Assembly (NCBI RefSeq): GCF_011392115.1
Contig: NZ_JAAJBT010000006.1
Location: 62,001-126,000 of the forward strand
Source of the DNA: Flavobacterium difficile
GTDB taxonomy: Bacteria > Bacteroidota > Bacteroidia > Flavobacteriales > Flavobacteriaceae
DNA length: 64,000 nt
Direction: 5' to 3'
Part shown: one piece after another, positions 43,121-51,196 of the stretch
Position numbering within the stretch: position 1 is the first letter of the stretch
Layout of the letters: every line of letters begins with the position of its first letter
Notes under the pieces: model-generated
The model's input: the letters and a program-made list of their open reading frames with translations, nothing else
Told to the model about the DNA's origin: nothing
The model's database searches: none
Position numbers and translations under genes: made by a program

Positions 43121-44252
43121 CTAATTTAATATTTATACGGTTAGCGGCTTCAATTTTGCTTTTGTCCATTACTTTGGTGTAAATCTGTGTAGTGGAAACG
43201 TTTTTGTGACCTAATAATTTTGATACAGTATATATGTCTGTTCCGTTTGCAAGTTGTAAAGTTGCATAGCTATGTCTGAAATTATGAAAGGATATTTTCT
43301 TTTTTATTTCTGATTTTTTAATCCAGTCCTTTATTGGTCTGGTTATTTGAGAATATTTAATCCCTCCAAAAACAAGTCCAACATCAGTTTTTTGTGTTTT
43401 CAAAATATTGTAAGCAGTATTAGAAATAGGATGATTTTTTATTGATTTTGTTTTTTCTTCTCTTAATGATATGTAATATCCTTGATGTTTGTCTTGGAAA
43501 ATATTTTCCCAGTAAAGGTTATTTATATCAACAAAACGCAGTCCACTTAAAGCTGAAAATATTGCCATATATTTCACTTTCTCAATTTTAATTTCTGTTT
43601 TCCATAATAAAGAAATTTCTTCTTCGGTTAAGTATTCCCGATGAGTCTCTTCTTCTTTTATGTATTCCGCATCTTCTGCTAAATTTTTTTCAATCAAATT
43701 TTGTTTATATGCAACTTTTAAAACAGCAATAAAGTTTTTAAAATATGATGAAGCGGTATTTTTTGCAAGTTTTTTGTCAACTTTTGAATTTCTTGTGCTT
43801 TTTGCATTTAAAAGATAGGTTCTGTATTTTTTTATATAATCAAGGGTTAAATTGTTTGATAATATAGTTCCTCCACTAAAATTTTCTAAATGATTTAAAG
43901 AAGCTTTCCAAGAGTTATAATTGGATTCACTACCTGTGTTGTAGTATTCATCAACAACGCTTTTATATAGAGTTATAAAGTTTACATTTAACACTACGTT
44001 ATCTTTAAAACCAAATTCTTTGTTTTTAAGCTGAACATTTCTTTTAGATTTAATTATTTCAGCAAGGTCTAACGTTTCTTTATTGTGCTTTTTTTCTTCA
44101 ATTAATTTTGGATTTTCTATTAGATATAATTTTAAAAATTCTCTACGGGTCTCAGTTCCATTTTTAGGATTAATAATAGGAGGGTAGTAGTCTAAATAAA
44201 GACTTATTTTGCCAGTCTTTAGTGTTTTTTCTCTTAATGTTACTTTACTCAT
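43107..44252 (-). CDS. Tyrosine-recombinase integrase
   Basis: 381 residues, phage-integrase family. N-terminal arm-binding-like region (1-~75, with K-I-S-L-Y-L-D-Y-Y), core-binding SAM-like domain (~92-190), catalytic domain with R239 (L-S-G-L-R-F), H323-N-F-R326 (H-x-x-R), H349 (L-G-H-K-N-V-S) and nucleophile Y358 (T-T-Q-I-Y-T-K-V). All catalytic residues are intact. It lies ~0.8 kb from attR, as expected for the enzyme that inserted the element into the mnmE end. Confidence 0.95.
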   Translation of the reverse strand: MSKVTLREKTLKTGKISLYLDYYPPIINPKNGTETRREFLKLYLIENPKLIEEKKHNKETLDLAEIIKSKRNVQLKNKEFGFKDNVVLNVNFITLYKSVVDEYYNTGSESNYNSWKASLNHLENFSGGTILSNNLTLDYIKKYRTYLLNAKSTRNSKVDKKLAKNTASSYFKNFIAVLKVAYKQNLIEKNLAEDAEYIKEEETHREYLTEEEISLLWKTEIKIEKVKYMAIFSALSGLRFVDINNLYWENIFQDKHQGYYISLREEKTKSIKNHPISNTAYNILKTQKTDVGLVFGGIKYSQITRPIKDWIKKSEIKKKISFHNFRHSYATLQLANGTDIYTVSKLLGHKNVSTTQIYTKVMDKSKIEAANRINIKLDGLS

Positions 44253-44258
44253 AATTGA

Positions 44259-44819
44259 TTATTCAAAAATTTTGTTTAAATCCTCCTTTTTTACTAACGT
44301 AAATTTACCGTATTTCTTTTTTTGTATATTATGTTTTTTGATAATATTATATAATGCGCCACTTGAAATATTGAATTTTTCAATAGCTTCATTTATAGTA
44401 TAAGAATTATCAATATTAATTTCATTTTCTCGATTTGGATTCACATAATCACTATTTATTAAATTTCTTTCAAAATAACTATCAATATCTTTTCTTCTAA
44501 CTAAAGTTTTTCTAATTGAAAAATTAAAAGCATTTAATTCATTTTGTTCAATTAATCTATAAACAGTTTTTGAAGACATATTAAGTAATGTTGAGGTTTC
44601 ATTAACTGTTAAAAAATCTTTTGAGTTTATATCAATAACGTAATTAGTAACTTTTAATTTTGTTTCAGTATCACTTACTTCAATTTTTTTAGTTTTTTGC
44701 TTTAATTTATAATCTCTGCTATTGCAAATGTGTGAACAGTACTTTGTCTTTGTCGTTTTTGCATCAAAGACATTTTTGCAATAATCACAGATTCTTTTTA
44801 CTGTAAAATTTGAACTCAT
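44259..44819 (-). CDS. Zinc-finger protein with two excisionase-type HTH domains
   Basis: 186 residues. An N-terminal zinc finger C-D-Y-C-K-N-V-F ... Y-C-S-H-I-C-N-S-R (about 12-35) is followed by two helix-turn-helix segments of the excisionase type: L-T-V-N-E-T-S-T-L-L-N-M-S-S-K-T-V-Y-R-L-I (about 73-93) and Y-T-I-N-E-A-I-E-K-F-N-I-S-S-G-A-L-Y-N-I-I (about 139-159). It is transcribed just ahead of the integrase (6-base gap) and may regulate or assist integration/excision. The two-HTH layout is unusual for a simple Xis. Confidence 0.82.
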   Translation of the reverse strand: MSSNFTVKRICDYCKNVFDAKTTKTKYCSHICNSRDYKLKQKTKKIEVSDTETKLKVTNYVIDINSKDFLTVNETSTLLNMSSKTVYRLIEQNELNAFNFSIRKTLVRRKDIDSYFERNLINSDYVNPNRENEINIDNSYTINEAIEKFNISSGALYNIIKKHNIQKKKYGKFTLVKKEDLNKIFE

Positions 44820-44924
44820 ATTGTTGTAATTTTAGACGACATAAGACTAAATAAATAGAAATAAGGGTAAATAAGAGACATAATTTGTCTTTAAATTTCA
44901 AAAATAGTAAAAATATTTATACGA

Positions 44925-44941
44925 GGTACAAAAATGGTACA
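44925..44941. other. Candidate integrase arm-type sites, right end
   Basis: GGTACA at 44925-44930 and 44936-44941, direct repeat with 11-base period, 122 bases inside attR. Matches the pair near attL (21135-21151) in unit, period and orientation. Confidence 0.5.
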
Positions 44942-44986
44942 AAAAATAACAAAAAAACACAAAACATGATAAATTTTAATTTTGTG

Positions 44987-45031
44987 TAAAACAAACAAAA
45001 CCCTTTAATTTAAAGGGTTTTGTTTGTTTTA
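44987..45031. terminator. Strong bidirectional terminator at the island's right edge
   Basis: A 22-bp perfect stem (44987-45008 with 45010-45031, one-base loop; core CAAAACCCTTTAA) with A/T-rich outer parts. It lies between the island's first gene and mnmE, and would stop mnmE transcription from entering the element. Confidence 0.85.
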
Positions 45032-45062
45032 TTGTGTTATGGTTTTTGTTGTTTTTGTACTG

Positions 45063-46454
45063 TTATTTTCCGATACAAAAGTTCGCGAAAATATTGCCAA
45101 GTAGTTCATCGTTAGAGACTTGACCCGTAATTTCTCCGAAGTGGAAGAGTGCTTGTCGAATATCAATCGCCATAAAATCGGAAGAAATGTTATTGTCTAA
45201 ACCAAAACGCACTTTCTGAATTTCTTCTAAAGCTTTCAATAACGAATCGTAGTGGCGGGTGTTGGTTACTATTGTTTCATTATTGCGCAATGCACCAGTA
45301 TTTACAAAAGATAACAACTGATTTTTTAATTCGTTAATTCCTGTTTTGTTTTTCGCAGAAATTAATAAAGCATTAGTAATTTCTGACTGAATACTTTCGA
45401 CTAATGCAGCCGACATCAAGTCCATTTTATTAAAAAGAACTAATAAAGTTTTTAAAGGATATTTATTTTTTATTTGTTCAATTTCCGATTTAAGGTTTTC
45501 TAAACTATTATCAGATAATTGAGAACTATCCACAAGAAAAAGAACCACCTGTGCTTGTTCAATTTTCTCAAAGGTTTTCTGAATTCCGATGCTTTCTACC
45601 ACATCTTTTGTTTCTCTAATTCCAGCTGTGTCGATAAAGCGGAAACCAATGCCATCAATAACTAATTCATCTTCAATGGTATCACGAGTCGTTCCTGCAA
45701 TGTCCGAAACAATCGCGCGTTCTTCATTCAATAAGGCATTTAAAAGCGTAGATTTCCCTACATTAGGTTCCCCTACAATGGCGACCGGAATTCCGTTTTT
45801 AATCACATTTCCGACGGCAAAACTGTCGATTAATCGTTTTAGAACGAATTCAATTCGGGTTAGCAATTCGTAAAATGCGGTTCGGTCTGCAAATTCTACA
45901 TCTTCTTCGGCAAAATCTAATTCTAATTCAATCAAAGAAGCAAAGTTTAGTAATTCTTCACGCAACTTAGCAATTTCATTACTGAATCCGCCACGCATTT
46001 GTTGCATCGCTATTTGATGACTGGCTTCGTTATCTGAAGAGATTAAGTCGGCCACGGCTTCCGCTTGGGATAAATCTAATTTAGCGTTTAAAAAGGCTCT
46101 TAAAGTAAATTCACCCGCTTGTGCCATCTTAGCACCTTTGCGAAGTAATAATTGGATAATTTGTTGCTGAATAAAAACCGAACCATGGCAAGATATTTCC
46201 ACCACATTTTCACCTGTATACGAATTCGGACCTTTAAAAATTGAAAGTAAAACTTGGTCGTAAACCTTTGTCCCGTCTACAATATGTCCTAAATGTATGG
46301 TGTGTGTTTTTTGTTTCGTAATGTCTTTTCCTGAAACCGATTCAAATACTTCAGCAGCAATAGAAATCGCATTAGCACCAGATAATCTTATAACAGCAAT
46401 TGCTCCCGCACCAGATGGTGTAGCTAAGGCAACTATAGTTTCGTGTGGAATCAT
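45063..46454 (-). CDS. mnmE: tRNA uridine-34 modification GTPase MnmE
   Basis: With MnmG, makes the carboxymethylaminomethyl group at the wobble uridine of several tRNAs. 463 residues, full length. N-terminal tetrahydrofolate-binding domain (1-~118), helical domain split around the G domain, G1 loop G-E-P-N-V-G-K-S-T (about 224-232), G3 D-T-A-G-I-R (about 271-276), N-K-M-D (about 341), and the essential C-terminal F-C460-I-G-K. Its last codons are the integration target of the metal element, and the coding sequence is intact. Also called trmE. Promoter box TATCTTTG at 46472-46479. Confidence 0.96.
   Translation of the reverse strand: MIPHETIVALATPSGAGAIAVIRLSGANAISIAAEVFESVSGKDITKQKTHTIHLGHIVDGTKVYDQVLLSIFKGPNSYTGENVVEISCHGSVFIQQQIIQLLLRKGAKMAQAGEFTLRAFLNAKLDLSQAEAVADLISSDNEASHQIAMQQMRGGFSNEIAKLREELLNFASLIELELDFAEEDVEFADRTAFYELLTRIEFVLKRLIDSFAVGNVIKNGIPVAIVGEPNVGKSTLLNALLNEERAIVSDIAGTTRDTIEDELVIDGIGFRFIDTAGIRETKDVVESIGIQKTFEKIEQAQVVLFLVDSSQLSDNSLENLKSEIEQIKNKYPLKTLLVLFNKMDLMSAALVESIQSEITNALLISAKNKTGINELKNQLLSFVNTGALRNNETIVTNTRHYDSLLKALEEIQKVRFGLDNNISSDFMAIDIRQALFHFGEITGQVSNDELLGNIFANFCIGK
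45064..45077. other. attR, right boundary of the metal island
   Basis: TATTTTCCGATACA, identical to attL at 21079-21092. Read on the minus strand it is TGTATCGGAAAATA, the codons for C-I-G-K of MnmE plus the first bases of its stop. Confidence 0.82.
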
Positions 46455-46471
46455 ATTTTTGGTTTTGATTA

Positions 46472-46479
46472 CAAAGATA
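46472..46479 (-). promoter_or_regulatory. -7 box for mnmE
   Basis: TATCTTTG on the minus strand, 17 bases before the mnmE ATG. Confidence 0.5.
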
Positions 46480-46489
46480 ATTTAAAGTC

Positions 46490-46517
46490 AGAAGTTAGAA
46501 GTTAGAAGTTAGAAGTT
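46490..46517. repeat. Heptad array AGAAGTT x4
   Basis: Four exact tandem copies of AGAAGTT. It lies just upstream of the mnmE promoter. Confidence 0.85.
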
Positions 46518-46950
46518 TTTTTAAAAGAACAAAAATCGTTTTTAAATCACGTGTAGTCCCGCTATCCACTATATTCCCGATGAAAAATCGGGAGATGCCG
46601 TTCCTATCGGGTCTATTATAGCACTTTTTGTTTTTCAGTTCATCAATTACTACACCCCTAAAGTCCCCTCAAGGATTTGATATTAAGAGGAGAAACGTAA
46701 GTTTCGGAATATATAATTTGCTTTTGAAGGTATAATCTTGACACCCCTAAAGTCCCCTCAAGGGGACCATACTTCTAAGATAATTTTGTTTAGGTCAGAA
46801 AAATCTATTTTAAAAGTAGTAGTTGTGAGTTCGAATTGTCGCCTTGAGTTGACTTTAGAGGTATTTTTACAAATGTCGTATAAGTTGTAACATTACAAAA
46901 TCAAAATCCGTTCAATCGATTTCAATTCGCGTCATTTGCATAATCATCAA
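46518..46950. other. Long intergenic region with palindromes and a 23-bp direct repeat
   Basis: No gene seen in the 608-base gap 46455-47062. It holds the palindrome CCCGAT-GAAAA-ATCGGG (46576-46592), a nearby TCCTATCGGGT, and a 23-base exact direct repeat (ACACCCCTAAAGTCCCCTCA and AGG) at 46652-46674 and 46741-46763. The second copy extends into a GTCCCC-TCAA-GGGGAC hairpin (46752-46767). This looks like a patchwork of dispersed repeat remnants. Confidence 0.6.
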
Positions 46951-46984
46951 AAAAAAACCACAAAAGCAAAAGCCAATGTGGTTT
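46951..46984 (-). terminator. dnaN terminator
   Basis: AAACCACA (46955-46962) and TGTGGTTT (46977-46984) pair around a 14-base loop; on the minus strand the stem is followed by a T-run. Confidence 0.75.
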
Positions 46985-47062
46985 CAAGTAGTAGTTAAGG
47001 TTAGTTATATATAATTTTGAAATCAGAAACGTATTTCTTCATTCAATTATGTATACTCAAAT

Positions 47063-48187
47063 TTAGTTATTCAACATTACAGGCATTACTAACATTGTAA
47101 CCGTTTCTCCTTCATCTAATCCGTCAATAGGAGTAAGGATTCCAGCTCTGTTAGGTAATGACATTTCTAATTGAATTTCGTCACTGGTTAAATTATTCAA
47201 CATTTCTGTTAAGAAACGTGAATTGAAACCAATTTGTAAATCGTCACCGTGGTAATCACAAGTTAAACGCTCATCTGCTTTGTTAGAATAATCAATATCT
47301 TCAGCAGAAATGTTCAACTCTGTACCCGCAATTTTTAAACGAATTTGGTGCGTTGTTTTGTTAGCGAAAATAGCCACACGACGTACCGAGTTTAAAAAAG
47401 TAACACGACTTAAGATTAATTTATTTGGATTTTCTTTTGGTATAACCGCTTCATAATTTGGATATTTCCCATCAATTAAACGACACGTTAACACATAGTT
47501 TTCAAAAGAATACGTTGCATTCGAATCATTATATTCTACTTTTACTTCTGCATCTGAAGTCGCTAAAATTCCTTTTAAAATGTTTAAAGGTTTCTTAGGC
47601 ATAATGAATTCTGCACTTTGAGAAGCTTTTACATCGGTACGTGCGTATTTTACTAGTTTGTGCGCATCAGTCGCCACGAAAATTAAACCTTCTGTAGAAA
47701 ATTGGAAAAATACTCCACTCATTACTGGGCGTAAATCGTCGTTTCCTGTTGCGAAAATCGTTTTTCCAATAGCAGTAGCTAAAACTTCAGCAGGAATAAC
47801 AGTAGTTGATGGATCTTCTAAAGCTACAGCTTTCGGGAATTCTTCACCAGCAGCATAAGCAATAGCATATTTTCCAGAATTAGAACTAATTTCTACGGTG
47901 TTGTTTTCTTCAACTGTAAAAGTAAGCGGTTGTTCTGGAAATGTTTTTAAAATATCTAACAAAAGTTTTGCTGGTATCGCAACACTTCCTGTACTATTTG
48001 ATTCAATTTCTAAGCTAGCCGACATAGTAGTTTCTAAGTCAGAAGCCGAAACGTGTAATTGATTGTTATCTAATTCAAATAAAAAATTATCAAGAATAGG
48101 TAAAGTGTTGTTACTATTAATAACGCTTCCTAAAACTTGTAATTGTTTTAATAAATACGAACTGGATACTATAAAATTCATCATCAT
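47063..48187 (-). CDS. dnaN: DNA polymerase III beta subunit (sliding clamp)
   Basis: 374 residues, the usual length for the processivity clamp with three repeated domains. N-terminus M-N-F-I-V-S-S-S-Y-L-L-K-Q-L, with A-I-P-A-K-L-L-L-D-I-L, M-P-K-K-P-L-N-I-L-K-G and I-D-G-K-Y-P-N-Y-E-A-V-I-P as in the family. The C-terminus ends M-L-V-M-P-V-M-L-N-N; the final M-P-x-M segment is the ring-closure strand. Three adjacent Met codons at the start leave the exact initiator open (48187, 48184 or 48181). dnaA is not adjacent, as is common in Bacteroidota. Promoter box TATATTTG at 48205-48212. Confidence 0.96.
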   Translation of the reverse strand: MMMNFIVSSSYLLKQLQVLGSVINSNNTLPILDNFLFELDNNQLHVSASDLETTMSASLEIESNSTGSVAIPAKLLLDILKTFPEQPLTFTVEENNTVEISSNSGKYAIAYAAGEEFPKAVALEDPSTTVIPAEVLATAIGKTIFATGNDDLRPVMSGVFFQFSTEGLIFVATDAHKLVKYARTDVKASQSAEFIMPKKPLNILKGILATSDAEVKVEYNDSNATYSFENYVLTCRLIDGKYPNYEAVIPKENPNKLILSRVTFLNSVRRVAIFANKTTHQIRLKIAGTELNISAEDIDYSNKADERLTCDYHGDDLQIGFNSRFLTEMLNNLTSDEIQLEMSLPNRAGILTPIDGLDEGETVTMLVMPVMLNN

Positions 48188-48204
48188 CTAATTTTTTTGC
48201 TTTA

Positions 48205-48212
48205 CAAATATA
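48205..48212 (-). promoter_or_regulatory. -7 box for dnaN
   Basis: TATATTTG on the minus strand, 17 bases before the dnaN start. Confidence 0.5.
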
Positions 48213-48251
48213 ATGGGTTACTGCTTAATCTAAAAATATACTTATTAACAA

Positions 48252-49949
48252 CTAGCAGTTGTATTTCTTCTTTCTTAAATAGGTGAATAAAAATCCGAAG
48301 ATGCCTAATAATACGACAGGTAACGCTACCGTTAACATTTGTGTTTGACTGTAATTGTCTTCCACACTTACTTTATCTAGCATGGGTAAACTGACATCTT
48401 TACTTCTAATGTTAATAAGTCCGTTATCGTCTAACAAATAATTTACACTATTTAAGATAAATTCTTTGTTTCCGAAATATTGTCCAGTGTATTTGTCGTA
48501 ACCCAATTCGATTGGCGCACCTTTATCTAATTGATTTTTAATTACGTCTCCATCCGAAATCACAATCATTTTAGTTGGTACACTTTTATTGATGAATTTT
48601 TCATCTTTAAACGGCAACACACGATTGTTGTACATTGAAGTAAAAGAACCTTCAAGTAAAGCCGCAACTGGAATCAAACCACCACCTGCGTAATCTTTTG
48701 GAGTCGTTTCTTCTGTTATCATTTCTAAAGAAACCACACTTGGTGTTCCAATGACTTTAGAGTAGGGAGAACTTTCTAATAAAATAGTTTTTTTAAGATT
48801 GGAGTTTAACAATTCAATTGGCGAACAAAAATCGAATTTCACTCCATCTGTGTTTTTTACTATTGGGTGTTTTTTTGATGCTGGATAAATAAAAGGTGCC
48901 ATTTTCCAGTTATAGGTTTCCATTTGTGTTTCGCTACCTTGATTTCCAGAGGCTAATTTAATAGGCGTGCCATATTCGTCTTTAATCAATTGTGGATTAA
49001 TTCTGAATCCGTATTTGAAAAACATGTCTGTTAAATTCAAATCGTTACTCGCTACTAAAGTGGTACCAGTTTCATTATAAAGTTGTTCCATTTCAGCAGT
49101 AGTACCGTCAATTAACCAAAGTGTTTTTCCACCTTTCATAATAAATTGATCCAGTACTTGTTTTTCTAGCTCAGTAAATTTTTCTCTAGGTTTTGCAATG
49201 ATAGCTAAATCGTATACATTTAGAGCTTTTAGGGTTTCTTTAGGTTGAGAAGCTACAGAATCTAAAGTAATTGGTCCGATATAGTAATTTTCACGAATGG
49301 TTTTTAAGAAATCGGCAATGTAAATATCGTCCAATTCACTATTTCCTTTAATCACCGCAATTTTACGTTGTTTTTCTTTTGAAATTTTGTTGATTGCTTC
49401 TGCAAACGCATATTCTAAGTGTTGCACAGAGCTTTCAACCTGATTTTCAATTTGTGCACCCATCATATTTTTTAACAACTGTACTTTCGCACCTTTGTCG
49501 CCATAATTGGCTAATGCCCAAGGAAACACTACTTCTTGCGATTGTTTGCCTTTTTCGGTTACTGAAACATTCATAGGTGTCAATCCTTTTTCGAAGAATT
49601 TCTTCATGATTTCCACACGTTCTTCTTCTTTCTCAATCGGATTTACAAATTGAAAAGTTATGTTCGAATTGTAAGCCGAAAATTCTTCTAACAACTGACG
49701 GGTTTCTGTTTGCAGCTTTTTGAAATCAGCAGGGAAATTTCCTTCTAAAAATACATCAATAATTAAAGGTGAATCTACACCATCGATAATTTTTTTAGTG
49801 GTTTCAGAAAGTGTATATCGTTTGTCTTGTGTAACATCAAAACGTTTGTAGATATAATAACTGGCAAAGTTGATAAGGAATAAACCTATGGCTAAGAATC
49901 CTAATTTTTTTAAACTATTTTTTTGAACTTCTTTCATCTTCATTACCAT
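48252..49949 (-). CDS. gldG: Gliding-motility ABC transporter component GldG
   Basis: 565 residues. One N-terminal membrane helix (about 17-33), then a large periplasmic region (V-T-Q-D-K-R-Y-T-L-S-E-T-T-K-K-I at about 35-50; I-D-V-F-L-E-G-N-F-P) and a C-terminal helix before a basic tail (Y-L-R-K-K-K). This is the GldG layout; GldA, GldF and GldG form an ABC transporter needed for gliding in Flavobacterium johnsoniae. The stop-start region overlaps gldF by seven bases, so the two are translationally coupled. No gldA is seen nearby; in Flavobacterium it is elsewhere. Confidence 0.93.
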   Translation of the reverse strand: MVMKMKEVQKNSLKKLGFLAIGLFLINFASYYIYKRFDVTQDKRYTLSETTKKIIDGVDSPLIIDVFLEGNFPADFKKLQTETRQLLEEFSAYNSNITFQFVNPIEKEEERVEIMKKFFEKGLTPMNVSVTEKGKQSQEVVFPWALANYGDKGAKVQLLKNMMGAQIENQVESSVQHLEYAFAEAINKISKEKQRKIAVIKGNSELDDIYIADFLKTIRENYYIGPITLDSVASQPKETLKALNVYDLAIIAKPREKFTELEKQVLDQFIMKGGKTLWLIDGTTAEMEQLYNETGTTLVASNDLNLTDMFFKYGFRINPQLIKDEYGTPIKLASGNQGSETQMETYNWKMAPFIYPASKKHPIVKNTDGVKFDFCSPIELLNSNLKKTILLESSPYSKVIGTPSVVSLEMITEETTPKDYAGGGLIPVAALLEGSFTSMYNNRVLPFKDEKFINKSVPTKMIVISDGDVIKNQLDKGAPIELGYDKYTGQYFGNKEFILNSVNYLLDDNGLINIRSKDVSLPMLDKVSVEDNYSQTQMLTVALPVVLLGIFGFLFTYLRKKKYNC

Positions 49950-50668
49950 TTAAGTGATTTAAGTTGATAAACCGTTCCCGCTAAAAATAAAATAGTGATA
50001 CTTATGAAATAAATGATATCTCTGGTATCTAATACACCACGACTCATACTTTTAAAGTGAAAGTCCATTCCTAAAGTTTTTATGATGGTTCCAAAACTTC
50101 CGAATAAATTAGCTAAACCATCAAATCCAAAATAAAAGAAAAAGCACAAGAAAACCGCAACAATGAAAGCTACAATCTGATTGTCTGAAAGGGTAGAAGT
50201 GAACACACCAATTGCAGTGTAAGCACCAATTAAGAAAAGCAATCCGAAATACGACCCAATAGTACTTCCGTAGTCGAATGTACTTTGTGCAGCTGTAAAA
50301 CTTGATACTATAAATACATAAAAAAGAGTAGGAATTATCGCAATTAAAATTAAGATAAAAGCGCCTAGAAACTTACCATTAACAATTTCCCATAGACTTA
50401 AAGGTTTGGTGAATAAGATTTCTAAAGTACCTTGTTTTTTTTCGTCTGAAAAGCTTTTCATGGTAACGGCTGGAATTAAAAAAATTAAAATCCAAGGCGC
50501 TAGTTTAAAAAACGGACTCATGTCCGCGTAACCCGAATTCAAAATATTAAAATCGCCATCAAAAACCCAAAGAAATAGTCCATTTAAGAGTAAAAAAATG
50601 GCTATTACTAAATACCCAATTGGCGAACCAAAAAAGGATTTTATTTCACGTAATAAAAGTGCTTTCAT
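49943..50668 (-). CDS. gldF: Gliding-motility ABC transporter permease GldF
   Basis: 241 residues with six hydrophobic segments. N-terminus M-K-A-L-L-L-R-E-I-K-S-F-F-G-S-P-I-G-Y is the GldF/ABC-2 signature, and F-S-D-E-K-K-Q-G-T-L-E-I-L-F-T-K-P (about 73-89) is the ABC-2 coupling loop. Overlaps gldG by seven bases. Confidence 0.94.
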   Translation of the reverse strand: MKALLLREIKSFFGSPIGYLVIAIFLLLNGLFLWVFDGDFNILNSGYADMSPFFKLAPWILIFLIPAVTMKSFSDEKKQGTLEILFTKPLSLWEIVNGKFLGAFILILIAIIPTLFYVFIVSSFTAAQSTFDYGSTIGSYFGLLFLIGAYTAIGVFTSTLSDNQIVAFIVAVFLCFFFYFGFDGLANLFGSFGTIIKTLGMDFHFKSMSRGVLDTRDIIYFISITILFLAGTVYQLKSLKW

Positions 50669-50844
50669 ATAGTTGTTTAACGTTTAAAACGTTTGAAAAT
50701 AGTTTTGTTTTTCGCAAAAGTAAAGGATTAACTTGAAACTTAAAACTTTAATTTGTTTTTTGATACCAATTGCACAGTTTTTAAAAATTTTAATAGTTTC
50801 TTTAATCAGTGTTTCGAAAGATCTGATAATTCGTGGCTTTAATT

Positions 50845-51141
50845 TTACTCCAAAGTAGCCAACTTATTTACACTCCACGCTTCAGGTTTATCGGCGAAAA
50901 GCGTTTTGGTGTACGTCCAAACTTCATTAAATAGTGTCGATTTTCTGTAGTTTTCTAAAGCGTCTTCATTTTTCCAGTAACTGTAAGTAAAAAAAATTCT
51001 AGAATCGTGTTTGTCTTGATACAATTCTAGAAATTCATTGCCTTCAAAATTTCTAATTTGCTGTTTAATTTCTTCAAAATTAGCTAAAAAGGCTTCGATT
51101 TTATCTTCTTGAAACGTTAATTTCACTATTCGTACAAACAT
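50845..51141 (-). CDS. Antibiotic-biosynthesis-monooxygenase-fold protein
   Basis: 98 residues, ABM/dimeric ferredoxin-like fold. F-V-R-I-V-K-L-T-F at the start, N-F-E-E-I-K-Q-Q-I-R-N-F-E-G (about 21-34), F-F-T-Y-S-Y-W-K-N-E-D-A-L-E-N-Y-R (about 50-66) and a final aromatic region. Such proteins are often annotated as putative quinol monooxygenase, but the activity is not shown by sequence. A right-end fragment (AATTCGTGGC, 50828-50837) of the ~105-bp dispersed repeat abuts its stop. Confidence 0.82.
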   Translation of the reverse strand: MFVRIVKLTFQEDKIEAFLANFEEIKQQIRNFEGNEFLELYQDKHDSRIFFTYSYWKNEDALENYRKSTLFNEVWTYTKTLFADKPEAWSVNKLATLE

Positions 51142-51154
51142 ATATTTTAATTTT

Positions 51155-51196
51155 AAATCGTAAATCGTAAATCGTAAATCGTAAATCCCAAATCTT
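51155..51196. repeat. Heptad array AAATCGT x4 running into a stop codon
   Basis: AAATCGT four times (51155-51182), then AAATCCC and AAATCTT. The 7-base phase continues as AATTCGT and AAATTCC into the last codons of the SAM hydroxide adenosyltransferase (stop at 51195-51197). Confidence 0.9.

Noticed and set aside
21079..45077. Conjugative element (ICE)
   Set aside because: I find no relaxase, coupling protein or tra/type IV secretion genes; only integration and replication-like genes are present.
46455..47062. Chromosomal origin near dnaN
   Set aside because: No cluster of DnaA boxes seen and dnaA is absent; in Bacteroidota dnaN is often away from the origin.
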